Source: Streptomyces sp. SAI-127 (lineage in GTDB: Bacteria; Actinomycetota; Actinomycetes; Streptomycetales; Streptomycetaceae). Taken from it: a stretch of DNA of 64,000 nt. The position numbers were made by a program, and so were the translations under genes. Each line of letters starts with the position of its first letter. Position 1 is the stretch's first letter. The DNA is taken from the NCBI RefSeq assembly GCF_029894425.1, contig NZ_JARXYJ010000001.1, positions 3,534,001 to 3,598,000 of the forward strand. The letters run 5' to 3'. A model generated the notes under the pieces. It did not search any database, was not told where the DNA came from, and saw only the letters and a program-made list of their open reading frames with translations. Shown here one piece after another: positions 1-10,739 of this stretch.

Positions 1-1
1 A

Positions 2-1540
<1,539 letters not shown>

Positions 1541-1550
1541 CCGACGAGGA

Positions 1551-1585
1551 CCCGGGCGAGGCGGTTTCCACCGCCCCGCCCGGGG
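1551..1585 (+). promoter_or_regulatory. GC-rich hairpin between treS and mak
   Basis: CCCGGGC pairs with GCCCGGG around an inner GGCGG/CCGCC stem, 11 bases after the treS stop and about 50 before the mak start. There is no T-tract, so it is more likely an mRNA processing, stability or attenuation structure than a full terminator. Function is inferred. Confidence 0.4.
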
Positions 1586-1636
1586 CACGCATCAGTAACA
1601 CCCCGATCAGCCAGCCCGGGGAAAGGACGCCACGCC

Positions 1637-3025
1637 ATGTCGGAAGCCGTCACCCGTACCGCCACGACAAGTCCAGGCCTCCTCGCCTCCCTTGATCCAC
1701 TTCTGCGCGAGTGGTTGCCGCGGCAGCGCTGGTTCGCGGGCAAGGGGCGCCCGGTCACCGGGTTCTCGCTGGTGGCGGCCACCGAGCTGCTGCCTCCCAC
1801 GGCCAAGCTCGGTCTGTACCACCTGCTGGTCCGCGCCCACCAGCCGCTCACCGTGGGCGCCCCGACGCACCCCGGGGACTGCTACCAGCTGCTCATAGGC
1901 CTGCGCGAGGCGCTGCCGCCCCGGCTGGCGCCCGCGCTGATCGGTCATGTCGAGGAGGGCCCGCTCACCGGCCGTACCGCGTACGACGCCCTCTACGACC
2001 CACTGCCCGCCGAACTGCTCCTGGAAGCGATCCGCTCCGGGACGCGGATCGGCGGGCTGTCTTTCGGGCGGGACCCGCAGCAGGAGATCCGGGAGGGGCT
2101 GGTGGCCCGGGTGATGACCGCCGAGCAGTCGAATTCGTCGATCGTCTACGGAGATACGTTCATCCTGAAACTCCTGCGCCGGATCGTGCCCGGCGTCAAC
2201 CCCGACCTGGAGCTGCCGCTGGCCCTGGCCCGGGAGGGCTGCCCCCGGGTGCCCGCGCCGACGGGGTGGCTGCAGGCGGAGCTGGCCGCAGAGCCGTACA
2301 CCCTCGCGGTGCTCCAGCCCTTCGTGCAGGGCGCTTCGGACGGCTGGGAGCTGGCCCTGCGGGAGCTGGCGAAGGGTGAGGACTTCGGCGCCGAGGCGCA
2401 CGCCCTCGGGCGGGCCACCGCCGAGGTGCACACCGCGCTCGCCCGGGCGCTGCCGACCGTGACGCTGGGGCACCAGCAGCTGCAACAGCTCGTCGACGGC
2501 ATGATCGAGCGGCTGGAGGCGGCCGTACAGGCGGTCCCCGCGCTCCGGCCGCACGCGCCGGGCCTGCACTCCGCGTTCACCGCGCTGGGTGATCTCGCCG
2601 CCGAGGGCAGCACCTGGACCGCCCAGCGCATCCACGGCGACCTCCACCTCGGCCAGTGTCTGCGCTCGGCGACCGGGCACTGGTCGCTGATCGACTTCGA
2701 GGGCGAGCCGTCCAAGTCGCTCTCCGAACGCCGGCTGCCGCAGCCCACGGCCCGGGACATCGCCGGGATGCTGCGCTCCTTCGACTACGCGGCACACTCG
2801 ACCGACCTGCCGGTACAGGGCTGGGCGGAGACGTGCCGGGCCGCGTACTGTTCCGGATACGCCGAGGTCAGCGGCGTGGACCCGCGGACCGACCCGGTAC
2901 TGCTGCGCGCGTACGAGACCGACAAGGCGATCTACGAGGTCGTCTACGAGGCCCGGCACCGCCCGGACTGGCTGCAGGTGCCGATGGCCGCGGTGGCGCG
3001 GTACGCGTCGTCCGACCTGATCTGA
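1637..3025 (+). CDS. mak: Maltokinase (ATP-dependent, makes maltose 1-phosphate)
   Basis: Phosphorylates maltose from TreS to alpha-maltose 1-phosphate, the donor used by GlgE to extend alpha-1,4-glucan. The 462-residue length fits the Mak/Pep2 family. It opens with the family's N-cap region ([13 protein letters not shown]). The aminoglycoside-phosphotransferase-like C-lobe has the Brenner loop [11 protein letters not shown] and the metal-binding LIDFEGEP. The ATG follows GGGGAAAGG. It lies between treS and glgB on the same strand, so an operon is likely. glgE is expected upstream, outside the window. Confidence 0.95.
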   Translation: MSEAVTRTATTSPGLLASLDPLLREWLPRQRWFAGKGRPVTGFSLVAATELLPPTAKLGLYHLLVRAHQPLTVGAPTHPGDCYQLLIGLREALPPRLAPALIGHVEEGPLTGRTAYDALYDPLPAELLLEAIRSGTRIGGLSFGRDPQQEIREGLVARVMTAEQSNSSIVYGDTFILKLLRRIVPGVNPDLELPLALAREGCPRVPAPTGWLQAELAAEPYTLAVLQPFVQGASDGWELALRELAKGEDFGAEAHALGRATAEVHTALARALPTVTLGHQQLQQLVDGMIERLEAAVQAVPALRPHAPGLHSAFTALGDLAAEGSTWTAQRIHGDLHLGQCLRSATGHWSLIDFEGEPSKSLSERRLPQPTARDIAGMLRSFDYAAHSTDLPVQGWAETCRAAYCSGYAEVSGVDPRTDPVLLRAYETDKAIYEVVYEARHRPDWLQVPMAAVARYASSDLI

Positions 3026-3057
3026 CCCGACCTGACCTTCGCCGAGGAGGCTCCCCA

Positions 3058-5553
3058 GTGACCCCCCGCCCCACCCCCAGCGGTTCGGACCCGAAGAACT
3101 CGGCCGCGAAAGCGGCGAAGAGCGTGAAGAAGGCCGCGGAGAAGGCGGTGACCAAGAAGGCCGCCACGAAGAAGCCGGATCCGGTGGCCGAGAAGGCGCC
3201 CGCGAAGAAGGCCGTGGCGAAGAAGGCCGCCGAGAAGAACGCCGTCAGCAAGGCCGTCACCAAGAAGACCGCCGCGAAGACCGCGAAGAAGGGGCCCGCG
3301 AAGGCGAAGAAGGTCGCCGCACCGGTCCCGGCGTCGCCACCGGAGGTGGCCGCAGTGGTCCCGGTCTCGCCGGAGGTACCCGCCGTCGACCGCGACCGGC
3401 TGCTGTCGGGCACCCACCACGACCCGCACGGGGTGCTCGGCGCGCATCCGGTCCCCGGCGGGGTGGCCTTCCGGGTGTTCCGCCCGTACGCCCGGGCCGT
3501 CACGGTCGTGGCCGGGGACGTGCGGGCCGAACTGCACGACGACGGCGACGGCTTCTTCTCCGGCCTGCTGGCGCTGCGGGAGGTCCCGCCCTACCGGCTG
3601 CTCGTGGCGTACGAGGAGACGGTCCAGGACGCGGAGGACGCGTACGGCTTCCTGCCCGCGCTGGGCGACCTCGACCTGCATCTGATCGGCGAGGGCCGGC
3701 ACGAGCAGCTGTGGACGGCGCTGGGCGCCCAGCCCATGACCCACCAGGGCGTGACGGGAACACGCTTCACGGTGTGGGCGCCGAACGCGCGCGGTGTGCG
3801 GGTGGCGGGCACCTTCAACTTCTGGGACGGGTCGGCGTTCGCGATGCGCTCGCTCGGCTCCACCGGCATCTGGGAGCTGTTCGTGCCCGGTGTCGGCGAG
3901 GGCGAGCTGTACAAGTTCGAGATCACCCGCCCCGACGGTTCGAAGACCCTGCGCGCGGACCCGCTGGCCCGCCGCACGGAGGTCCCGCCCAACACCTCCT
4001 CGATCATCCACGCCTCGCATCACGAGTGGGGGGACGGGGAATGGCTGGCCCGCCGTGCTGAGGGCGCCCCCGCGCACGAGGCTCCCTTCTCGGTGTACGA
4101 GATCCATCTGCCGTCCTGGCGCCCCGGCCTGACCTACCGTCAGCTCGCCGAGCAGCTCCCCGCGTACGTCAAGGACCTCGGCTTCACCCACGTCGAGCTG
4201 ATGCCGGTCGCCGAGCACCCCTTCGGCGGCTCCTGGGGCTACCAGGTCACCGGCTTCTACGCGCCCACGGCCCGTCTGGGCACCCCCGACGACTTCAAGT
4301 ACCTCGTCGACGCCCTCCACCAGGCCGGCATCGGCGTACTGATGGACTGGGTGCCGGCGCACTTCCCGCGCGACGACTGGGCGCTCGCCGAGTTCGACGG
4401 CCGCACCCTGTACGAACACGAGGACCCGCTGCGCGCGGCCCACCCCGACTGGGGGACGCTGGAGTTCGACTACGGCCGCCGTGAGGTCCGCAACTTCCTG
4501 GTGGCGAACGCCGTTTACTGGTGCGAGGAGTTCCACATCGACGGCCTGCGGGTCGACGCGGTCGCCTCGATGCTCTACCTCGACTACTCGCGCGAGCCGG
4601 GCCAGTGGGTCCCGAACGTGCACGGCGGCCGGGAGAACCTGGACGCGGTGGACTTCCTCCAGGAGATGAACGCGACGGTCTACCGGCGGGTCCCGGGCGT
4701 GGTGACGATCGCGGAGGAGTCCACGGCCTGGGACGGGGTCACCCGCGCGACGCACCACATGGGCCCGGGCGGCTTCGGCGGCCTCGGCTTCGGCCTGAAG
4801 TGGAACATGGGCTGGATGCACGACTCACTGGACTACATGTCCCATGAACCCGTGCACCGCAAGTACCACCACCACGAGATGACGTTCTCGATGGTGTACG
4901 CGTACAGCGAGAACTACGTCCTGCCCATCTCCCACGACGAGGTCGTCCACGGCAAACGCTCACTGGTCTCGAAGATGCCGGGCGACTGGTGGCAGCAGCG
5001 GGCCAATCTCCGCGGCTACCTGGCCTTCATGTGGGCCCACCCCGGTAAGCAGCTCCTCTTCATGGGCCAGGAGTTCGCCCAGGGCGCGGAGTGGTCGGAG
5101 GCGCACGGTCCCGACTGGTGGCTCCTGGACCCGGCGTACGGCGCGGAGGCCGACCACCGGGGCGTCCGCGACCTGGTCCGCGACCTGAACGTCGTCTACC
5201 GCCACACCCCGGCCCTCTGGCAGCGCGACACGGACCCCTCGGGCTTCCAGTGGATCGTGGGCGACGCGTCCGAGGACAACGTCTTCGCCTTCCTCCGCTA
5301 CGACGCGGAGGGGTCCCCGCTCCTCGCGGTCTCCAACCTCTCCCCGGTGGTCCGCCCCAACTACCGCCTGGGCGCCCCGGACGACGTCCCGGCCTGGCTG
5401 GAGTCCCTGAACACCGACCTGGCCAAGTACGGCGGCGGCGACGTCACCAACCCCGACATCGTGAAGCCGGACCCCCAGGCCTGGCACGGCCGCCCGGCCA
5501 GCATCCAGCTGACGCTGCCGCCACTGGGGACGGTGTGGCTGCGGCCGGCGTAG
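3058..5553 (+). CDS. glgB: 1,4-alpha-glucan branching enzyme GlgB with lysine-rich N-terminal tail
   Basis: Introduces alpha-1,6 branches into the glucan made by GlgE. A GTG start preceded by GAGGAGG gives 831 residues; the frame is open further upstream inside mak but has no better start. Residues ~12-85 form a Lys/Ala-rich tail (repeated KKA, AKK and TKK motifs) resembling histone H1 or HU-tail sequences. Then come two CBM48-type N modules (from [18 protein letters not shown]) and the GH13_9 catalytic domain: nucleophile Asp ~500 in [13 protein letters not shown], acid/base Glu ~553 in TIAEEST, and [13 protein letters not shown]. Branching enzymes are usually 630-740 residues, so the tail explains the excess. 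Confidence 0.96.
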   Translation: MTPRPTPSGSDPKNSAAKAAKSVKKAAEKAVTKKAATKKPDPVAEKAPAKKAVAKKAAEKNAVSKAVTKKTAAKTAKKGPAKAKKVAAPVPASPPEVAAVVPVSPEVPAVDRDRLLSGTHHDPHGVLGAHPVPGGVAFRVFRPYARAVTVVAGDVRAELHDDGDGFFSGLLALREVPPYRLLVAYEETVQDAEDAYGFLPALGDLDLHLIGEGRHEQLWTALGAQPMTHQGVTGTRFTVWAPNARGVRVAGTFNFWDGSAFAMRSLGSTGIWELFVPGVGEGELYKFEITRPDGSKTLRADPLARRTEVPPNTSSIIHASHHEWGDGEWLARRAEGAPAHEAPFSVYEIHLPSWRPGLTYRQLAEQLPAYVKDLGFTHVELMPVAEHPFGGSWGYQVTGFYAPTARLGTPDDFKYLVDALHQAGIGVLMDWVPAHFPRDDWALAEFDGRTLYEHEDPLRAAHPDWGTLEFDYGRREVRNFLVANAVYWCEEFHIDGLRVDAVASMLYLDYSREPGQWVPNVHGGRENLDAVDFLQEMNATVYRRVPGVVTIAEESTAWDGVTRATHHMGPGGFGGLGFGLKWNMGWMHDSLDYMSHEPVHRKYHHHEMTFSMVYAYSENYVLPISHDEVVHGKRSLVSKMPGDWWQQRANLRGYLAFMWAHPGKQLLFMGQEFAQGAEWSEAHGPDWWLLDPAYGAEADHRGVRDLVRDLNVVYRHTPALWQRDTDPSGFQWIVGDASEDNVFAFLRYDAEGSPLLAVSNLSPVVRPNYRLGAPDDVPAWLESLNTDLAKYGGGDVTNPDIVKPDPQAWHGRPASIQLTLPPLGTVWLRPA

Positions 5554-5561
5554 CGCCGGCC
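5543..5561 (+). promoter_or_regulatory. Hairpin with the glgB stop codon in its loop
   Basis: GGCCGGCG-TAG-CGCCGGCC: perfect 8-bp arms with the TAG stop as the three-base loop. The convergent helicase stop is 41 bp away. It may act as a bidirectional end-of-transcript structure, but no T-run follows. Confidence 0.4.
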
Positions 5562-5594
5562 GGGCCCGGGCCTCGGTGACCATGGCGGGACCTG

Positions 5595-7871
5595 TTACGG
5601 CTCGGTGATCCCTGAGACGGATGTGTCGGCCAGTGCCTTCGGCAACCGGCCCGTGTGCAGCACCCCCAGCCGCTGGGTCGCCCGGGTCAGCGCCACATAG
5701 AGGTCGCTCGTGCCGTACAGCCCCGGCTCGACCACGAGCACGGAGTCGAACTCGAGGCCCTTCGACTGGCGGGGGTCGAGGAGTACGACGGTCCGCGTCA
5801 GGTCCGGCTCCGCGCCCGCGGTCACCCCGTCGAGCCGGGCCGCCAGCCTGCGGTGCAGATGGCGCGGGGCGATGACCGCGAGCCGCCCCTCGGCGGGGGT
5901 CAGCTCCTTCACCGCCTCCGCGACCGCGCCGGGCAGGTCGTCGGTGGCGCGCACCCACGGCCGTACCCCTGTCGACCGCACCGAACTCGGCGGCTCGAAC
6001 CCGGGGTCCGAGGCGCGCACCACGGCCGCCGCGAGCTCCATGATCTCGGCCGGGGTGCGGTAGTTGACGCCCAGCCGGGCGTGCTCCCAGCGGTCCTCGA
6101 CGTACGGCTCCAGGATCTGCTGCCACGAACCCACGCCCGCCGCCTCCGCGGTCTGCGCCGGGTCGCCGACCAGGGTCATCGAACGGGTCGGGCTGCGCCG
6201 CATGAGCAGCCGCCAGGCCATCGGCGACAGCTCCTGCGCCTCGTCGACGATGATGTGCCCGAACGCCCAGGTGCGGTCGGCCGCCGCGCGCTCGGCGGCA
6301 CTGCGGTGGTCGTCCTCCTCCTGCCGCTCGGCGAACCGCTCGGCGTCGATGATGTCGTGCGCGGACAGGACCTCGGAGTCCTCCTCGTCCTTGTCGTCGA
6401 ACTCGTAGGTCCGCGAGGCGTACGACACGTCCAGCACGCCCTGCGCGTACGCGACCTGTGTCTCCCGCTCGCGCTCGGCCCGGGCCCGGGCCAGCCGTTC
6501 GTCGACGCCGAGGAGTTCGGCCGCCTCGTCGAGCAGGGGTACGTCCGCCACCGTCCACCCCCGGGTCACCGGGCGGCGGATGGCCGCCGCGTCCTCGTCG
6601 GGGAGGTAGCCGACCGGATCGGCGAGGAAGTCCGCGACCAGCCGCTGCGGGGTCAGACGTGGCCACAACTGGTCGATGGCGGCCCAGACTTCGGGGTTCT
6701 CGGCGAGCTCGTCGCGGATCTGCGTGATGTCGCTCGGGTCGAGCAGATTCGTGCCGTCGAACGGATCCGTGCCGATGCGTTCGGCGACCATGTCGGTGAG
6801 CGTGTTGAGGATGTGGCCCTCGAAGTGCTCACGGGCCGCGTTGTGCGGCAGCCGGGCGGCCCGGGTGCGCTCACGGGCGACTTTCACCAGACCGTCGTCC
6901 AGCATGAGGATCTCGCGGTCGTGCTCGATCGCGATCACCGGATCGGGCAGGGCCTGCCAGTCGCGTACGACGTCGGCGAGGACGTCCGCCATGGCGGCGC
7001 GCCCCTTCACCGCGGCCGCCGCGCGGCTGTCGGTCGCCGTCGCCTTCACACCGGGGAAGAGCTCCCCGACCGTCGCGAGCAGCACACCGGTCTCGCCCAG
7101 CGAGGGCAGCACCTCGCCGATGTAGCCGAGGAAGGCGGGGTTGGGGCCGACGATCAGCACGGCACGCTTGGCCAGCAACTCCCGGTGTTCGTACAGGAGA
7201 TACGCGGCCCGGTGCAGGGCGACTGCCGTCTTGCCGGTGCCGGGTCCGCCCTCGACCACCAGCACCCCGCGGTGGGGTGCGCGGATGATCTCGTCCTGCT
7301 CGGCCTGGATGGTCTGCACGATGTCGCTCATGCGGCCGGTGCGCGCGGTGTTGAGCGCGGCGAGCAGCACGGCGTCGCCGGTCGGGTCCTCGTGGCCGGT
7401 CCGTTCCTGGTCGCCCAGGTCGAGGATCTCGTCGTGCAGGTCGGTCACCCGGCGGCCCTCGGTGCCGATGTGCCGACGGCGGCGCAGGCCCATCGGGGTG
7501 TGGCCGGTGGCCAGGTAGAAGGGGCGGGCGACGCCGGCCCGCCAGTCGATGAGGATCGGGGTGCGTTCGGCGTCCTCGGTGCGCAGTCCGATCCGGCCGA
7601 TGTGATGGGTGGTGCCCGAGATGAGGTCGATCCGGCCGAAGCAGAGCGAGCCGTCGACCGCGTTCAGCGCCGCCAGCAACCCCGAGCGCTCGGCGACCAG
7701 GATGTCCCGCTCGAGGCGCGCCTGCATGGGGGTGTTGCCCTGGGCGAGCGCGTCCGTGACGGAGACCTCGGTGTCGCCGCGCAGGGCGTCCACATGTGCG
7801 TACAGCCCGTCGATGAATTCCTGTTCCTGCCGCAATTCATCGTCCGGAAAACCGGTGTTTGACAATTCCAC
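5595..7871 (-). CDS. UvrD/HelD-like superfamily 1 ATPase
   Basis: 758 residues with SF1 motifs: Walker A GGPGTGKTAVALHR, Walker B IIVDEAQELSPMAW, GDPAQ, VNYRTPAEI, and the late motifs RQSKGLEFDSVLVVEP and YVALTRATQRLGVLHT. A coiled-coil N-terminus (ELRQEQEFIDGLYAHVDALR) and an inserted central region match the HelD class, which binds RNA polymerase and recycles stalled complexes; some Streptomyces members (HelR) give rifampicin tolerance. That role is inferred for this copy. The GTG start has no well-spaced ribosome site, but a -10-like TATATC lies 8 bases upstream, so a leaderless transcript is plausible. The gene is convergent with glgB. Confidence 0.85.
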   Translation of the reverse strand: MELSNTGFPDDELRQEQEFIDGLYAHVDALRGDTEVSVTDALAQGNTPMQARLERDILVAERSGLLAALNAVDGSLCFGRIDLISGTTHHIGRIGLRTEDAERTPILIDWRAGVARPFYLATGHTPMGLRRRRHIGTEGRRVTDLHDEILDLGDQERTGHEDPTGDAVLLAALNTARTGRMSDIVQTIQAEQDEIIRAPHRGVLVVEGGPGTGKTAVALHRAAYLLYEHRELLAKRAVLIVGPNPAFLGYIGEVLPSLGETGVLLATVGELFPGVKATATDSRAAAAVKGRAAMADVLADVVRDWQALPDPVIAIEHDREILMLDDGLVKVARERTRAARLPHNAAREHFEGHILNTLTDMVAERIGTDPFDGTNLLDPSDITQIRDELAENPEVWAAIDQLWPRLTPQRLVADFLADPVGYLPDEDAAAIRRPVTRGWTVADVPLLDEAAELLGVDERLARARAERERETQVAYAQGVLDVSYASRTYEFDDKDEEDSEVLSAHDIIDAERFAERQEEDDHRSAAERAAADRTWAFGHIIVDEAQELSPMAWRLLMRRSPTRSMTLVGDPAQTAEAAGVGSWQQILEPYVEDRWEHARLGVNYRTPAEIMELAAAVVRASDPGFEPPSSVRSTGVRPWVRATDDLPGAVAEAVKELTPAEGRLAVIAPRHLHRRLAARLDGVTAGAEPDLTRTVVLLDPRQSKGLEFDSVLVVEPGLYGTSDLYVALTRATQRLGVLHTGRLPKALADTSVSGITEP

Positions 7872-7879
7872 TCCCGCCC

Positions 7880-7885
7880 GGATAT
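7880..7885 (-). promoter_or_regulatory. Putative -10 element of the HelD-like gene
   Basis: Read on the minus strand the hexamer is TATATC, eight bases before the GTG start. That spacing would put the transcript start at or next to the GTG. No convincing -35 hexamer is visible. Confidence 0.4.
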
Positions 7886-7948
7886 ACTGTGCTCACTGAG
7901 CCTCTTTGCGACCTAATGCATATGAAGTCGCGAATCATTGAATATACG

Positions 7949-7990
7949 CAGAGAAATCCCCCGAGCGCAATCGCTCGGGGGATTTCTCTG
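7949..7990 (-). terminator. Strong hairpin terminator downstream of thioredoxin
   Basis: Perfect 19-bp arms (CAGAGAAATC...GATTTCTCTG) around a CAAT loop. It starts 25 bp after the thioredoxin stop and lies 78 bp upstream of the helicase start, insulating the two minus-strand units. The stem has a GC core with A/T-rich ends and could work in both directions. Confidence 0.85.
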
Positions 7991-8014
7991 TATTGCGTCA
8001 GGTCACGAGACAGG

Positions 8015-8347
8015 TCACAGAACGTCCGTCAGCTCCTCCAGCAGCCGCCGCTTGGGCCTCGCCCCCACCATCGACCGCACGGGCTCCCCGCCCCGGAACA
8101 CCATGAAGGTGGGCATCGACAACACCTTGTAGGCGTTCGTGGTCAGCGGATTCGTGTCGACGTCCAGTTGGACCACCTTGAGCCGCTCGCCCTCCTCCGC
8201 GGCGAGAGCCGTGAGCACCGGCTTCATCTGCCGGCACGGCGGACACCAGTCGGCGGTGAACTCCACCAGCACCGGCAGTTCAGAACCGAGCACCTCCGTC
8301 TCGAAGTCCGTGTCCGTCACCTCTGCCACACCCGCTGCCCTGATCAC
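8015..8347 (-). CDS. trxA: Thioredoxin
   Basis: Small 110-residue thiol-disulfide reductant. It has the thioredoxin fold with a WCPPC active site (Pro-Pro rather than the usual Gly-Pro) and the cis-Pro segment SMPTFMVFRGG. The GTG start overlaps the MerR stop (GTGA) and sits ~9 bases after GGGAGG, so translation is probably coupled to the regulator; the open frame extends eight codons further but has no site there. A strong terminator follows. Co-transcription with a MerR regulator suggests redox- or electrophile-responsive expression (inference). Confidence 0.93.
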   Translation of the reverse strand: MIRAAGVAEVTDTDFETEVLGSELPVLVEFTADWCPPCRQMKPVLTALAAEEGERLKVVQLDVDTNPLTTNAYKVLSMPTFMVFRGGEPVRSMVGARPKRRLLEELTDVL

Positions 8348-8772
8348 CTGTGGATCCCTCCCAGTTCGCACTGCGGCTCCGGACCCCCCGGAACCTCCGC
8401 GTCGGCGGCCAGCCCGTCCCGCGCCCGCTCGGCCCGCTCCAGCTGCTGCCCCACCTGGGCGCGCACGGACTGCAACTCGCCGATCAGCGCGTCCAGCTCA
8501 CCGAGCTTGCGCCGGTAGACCGCGAGCGAGGCGGGGCACGCATCGCCCTCGGGATGACCGGCCCGCAGACACTCCACGAACGGCCGCGTCTCCTCCAGGT
8601 CGAACCCGAAGTCCTGGAGCGTCCGGATCTGCCGGAGCAGCTTCAGGTCGTCCTCGTCGTAGGTCCGGTATCCGTTGTGGCCGCGCCGCGCGGGCAGCAG
8701 GCCCCGCGCCTCGTAGTAGCGCAGCGTCCGCGTCGTGGTCCCGGCCCGTGCGGCCAGCTCGCCGATTCGCAT
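8344..8772 (-). CDS. MerR-family regulator of the thioredoxin operon
   Basis: 142 residues. The N-terminal winged helix (MRIGELAARAGTTTRTLRYYE) and dimerisation coiled coil are classic MerR. Cysteines lie in ECLRAGHPEGDACPAS and near the C-terminus (PQCELGG), which could act as thiol sensors or metal ligands, but the SoxR iron-sulfur Cys pattern is absent. The ATG at 8772 was chosen because homology begins there and a MerR-type operator lies just upstream. The gene overlaps trxA by 4 bp. Confidence 0.9.
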   Translation of the reverse strand: MRIGELAARAGTTTRTLRYYEARGLLPARRGHNGYRTYDEDDLKLLRQIRTLQDFGFDLEETRPFVECLRAGHPEGDACPASLAVYRRKLGELDALIGELQSVRAQVGQQLERAERARDGLAADAEVPGGPEPQCELGGIHR

Positions 8773-8787
8773 GCCTACGAACGTAGT

Positions 8788-8807
8788 CCTTGACGCCGAC
8801 GTCAAGG
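8788..8807 (-). promoter_or_regulatory. MerR-type operator/promoter
   Basis: Perfect inverted repeat CCTTGAC-N6-GTCAAGG, 15 bases upstream of the merR ATG. On the minus strand TTGACG can serve as -35, with TACGTT about 19 bases downstream as -10; MerR activators typically need such a long spacer. The site overlaps the stop codon of the upstream lrp gene (8802-8804). The likely regulator is the adjacent MerR protein. Confidence 0.75.
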
Positions 8808-9311
8808 CAAGAGCGGTTTGCGCTGCACCGGCGAGGTCAGCACGATCGACGTCGTCGTGCGGCCCAGGGTGGAGACCTCTTCCAGGACGTCCTCCAGGTG
8901 GACGGTGTCCCGGACGGCCACCTTGAGGATCCAGCAGTCCTCGCCGACCACGTGGTGCACCTCGGTGATCTCGGGGCGCTCCATCAGCTCCAGGGTCCTG
9001 GGATGCCGCAGGTTGTAGCCGCCGTGCGGGCTGACCCGGATGAACGCCTGGATGCCGTAGCCGAGCCGGGCCGGGACCACATGGGCGCCGTAGCCGCTGA
9101 TCACGCCCGCCGCCTCGAGCCGCCGCACCCGCTCGGTGACCGCCGCCGGGCTCAGCCGCACCCGGCGGCCCAGCTCACTGAGCTTGATCCGGCCGTCGGT
9201 CTGGAGGAGCTCCAGGATCTGCCGGTCCAGCGCGTCGAAGGCCACCGAGGTTTCATCGGCGGCGGTGCGCAGATGCCGTGGTTCTTTCGGTACTTCGGCC
9301 CGAACTCCCAT
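8802..9311 (-). CDS. Lrp/AsnC-family transcriptional regulator
   Basis: 169 residues. The N-terminal HTH (ALDRQILELLQTDGRIKLSELGRRV, then SPAAVTERVRRLEAAGVI) is followed by a RAM ligand-binding domain ending HVVGEDCWILKVAVRDTVHLEDVLEEV. It probably senses an amino acid. The ATG at 9311 follows GGGGGAG; the frame stays open far upstream but that part is antisense to the next gene. Only 39 bp separate it from the divergent epimerase-like gene, which may be a target. Confidence 0.9.
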   Translation of the reverse strand: MGVRAEVPKEPRHLRTAADETSVAFDALDRQILELLQTDGRIKLSELGRRVRLSPAAVTERVRRLEAAGVISGYGAHVVPARLGYGIQAFIRVSPHGGYNLRHPRTLELMERPEITEVHHVVGEDCWILKVAVRDTVHLEDVLEEVSTLGRTTTSIVLTSPVQRKPLLP

Positions 9312-9350
9312 GGCTCCCCCTTCAATACATGGACAGGCGCCGGGAGAATT

Positions 9351-10268
9351 ATGGTCATGAAAACCCCACGCGAGGTACTGGTCATCGGTGGCAGCCGTTA
9401 CTTCGGCAAGCGGCTGATCGCACGACTGCTGGCCGCGGGCGACCGGGTCACGGTCCTCAACCGGGGCTCGTCCGCACCCCCTCGCGGGGCGGTTCACCTG
9501 GTCGCGGACCGCGACGACGAAAGCTCGTTGCGCAGCACCCTGGGCTCCCGCACGTTCGACGTCGTCGTCGACCAGGTCTGCTACACCCCGCGCCAGGCGG
9601 CGGTCGCCCGCCGGGTCTTCGCCGGACGCACCCGCCGCTATGTGATGACCTCGACAGTGGAGGTGTACGAGTACGAGGACTCGATCGCCCTCGTGCGGGA
9701 GGACGCCGTCGACCCGGCGACCGTTCCCGTCGATCTCGGACTTCCCTGGGACGACCCCGAATTCCTCGACTCCCACTACGGAGAAGGAAAGCGACAGGCG
9801 GAATCCGTGTTCGCCGCCGACCCCGTATTTCCCTTGACGACCGTCCGCGTGGCCCACGTCCTGGGCGGGGACGACGACTTCACCGGACGGCTCGCCCATT
9901 ACGTGGACCGTATCCGTACCGGCGAGCCCATCGCCGTCCCGGTGGACAACCAGCCCGCCACCTACATCCACGTCGAGGAGATCGCCGACTTCCTCGCCTG
10001 GACGGTGGGCCAGGACTTCACCGGCCCCGTGAACGCGGCCTCCCACGGGCTGCTGCGCACGGAGGAGTTGTGCAGGGCTGTCGCCGCGCACGTCCCCGAG
10101 GGGAAGACCGTCCTCCAGCCGGTCGAGCTCGGCGAGGTCTCACCGTTCTCCTTCACCCGCTCCTACGGCATGGACAACTACCGCGCCACCCGACTCGGCT
10201 TCACCTTCGCCGACGCCCGGCAGTGGCTACCACGGGCGGTGGCCGAGACACTCGCGCAGTGCGACTGA
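9351..10268 (+). CDS. NAD(P)-dependent epimerase/dehydratase-like protein
   Basis: 305 residues, extended SDR fold. The N-terminal nucleotide-binding segment is VLVIGGSRYFGKRLIARLL; GSRYFG departs from the usual GxxGxxG but resembles the group containing chloroplast RNA-binding CSP41-like reductases. The central TSTVEVYEY and the SHYGEGKRQAE segment carry the Tyr-x3-Lys type active site (YGEGK). The substrate is unknown. The ATG follows CGGGAG; a second ATG two codons on is also possible. Divergent from lrp. Confidence 0.8.
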   Translation: MVMKTPREVLVIGGSRYFGKRLIARLLAAGDRVTVLNRGSSAPPRGAVHLVADRDDESSLRSTLGSRTFDVVVDQVCYTPRQAAVARRVFAGRTRRYVMTSTVEVYEYEDSIALVREDAVDPATVPVDLGLPWDDPEFLDSHYGEGKRQAESVFAADPVFPLTTVRVAHVLGGDDDFTGRLAHYVDRIRTGEPIAVPVDNQPATYIHVEEIADFLAWTVGQDFTGPVNAASHGLLRTEELCRAVAAHVPEGKTVLQPVELGEVSPFSFTRSYGMDNYRATRLGFTFADARQWLPRAVAETLAQCD

Positions 10269-10277
10269 CGGCCCGTC

Positions 10278-10735
10278 GTGGCGCGCGAGGTGGCGAACGG
10301 TCCGTCGTGGCGCGGGTGGCTGCAACTCCCCAGGGGCGCGGGGAACTTGGCCCTGGAGAATCGAATCTTCGCCGCGCTCGCGGAAGCCGGCTTCGACGAC
10401 TTCACGCCCGCCCGGGCCCGGGTCATGCAGCGGATCGGCCCCGACGGCACCCGGCTGACGGAACTCGCCGAGCAGGCCCAGATCACCAAGCAGACCGCGG
10501 GCCTCCTGGTCGACCAGCTGGAGAAGACGGGCTACGTCACCCGCGTCCCGGACCCGACCGACAAACGGGCCGGCTGGTGTGCGGCGCGGCCAAGACGTGG
10601 GCGGCGAAGGAGGTCGCCGACGGGGTGGTCGCCGAGGTGGAGAAGGAGTGGGAGGAGCACCTCGGCAAGCGCCGTATGAAGCAGCTGCGCGAGGCACTGA
10701 CGCTGCTCCGGGAGATCACCGACCCGTGGGCCTGA
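10278..10735 (+). pseudogene. MarR-family regulator, 5' end replaced and frameshifted
   Basis: Two adjoining frames together encode a MarR winged helix. From ~10350, ENRIFAALAEAGFDDFTPARAR runs to RVPDPTDKRA; after ~10572 the product continues only in another frame (VCGAAKTWAAKEVADGVV... to LREITDPWA, stop 10735). Adding one C in the GGGCCGG near 10575 would restore KRARLV, the usual MarR wing, so a one-base deletion is likely. Upstream of ENRIF the sequence is a dispersed Streptomyces repeat, not a MarR N-terminus. A sequencing error could explain the frameshift but not the lost 5' end. Confidence 0.75.
10329..10347 (+). repeat. Dispersed Streptomyces intergenic repeat, copy 1
   Basis: The core CCCAGGGGCGCGGGGAACT is shared with 56447-56469 and 56686-56707. 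Flanking motifs of the GGTCCGTnGTG type (10299-10309 here and 56430-56440) suggest a longer unit. Here the repeat abuts or replaces the start of a MarR gene. Confidence 0.7.
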
Positions 10736-10739
10736 CGAC

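Noticed and set aside
2656..3057. N-terminal extension of GlgB into mak
   Set aside because: The frame is open but is antiparallel-composition noise inside mak; a strong GAGGAGG site precedes GTG 3058.
7872..7948. Rifampicin-associated palindrome upstream of the HelD-like gene
   Set aside because: HelR-type genes can carry such an element, but I find no long perfect palindrome between 7872 and the terminator; only weak GCGAC/GTCGC pairing.
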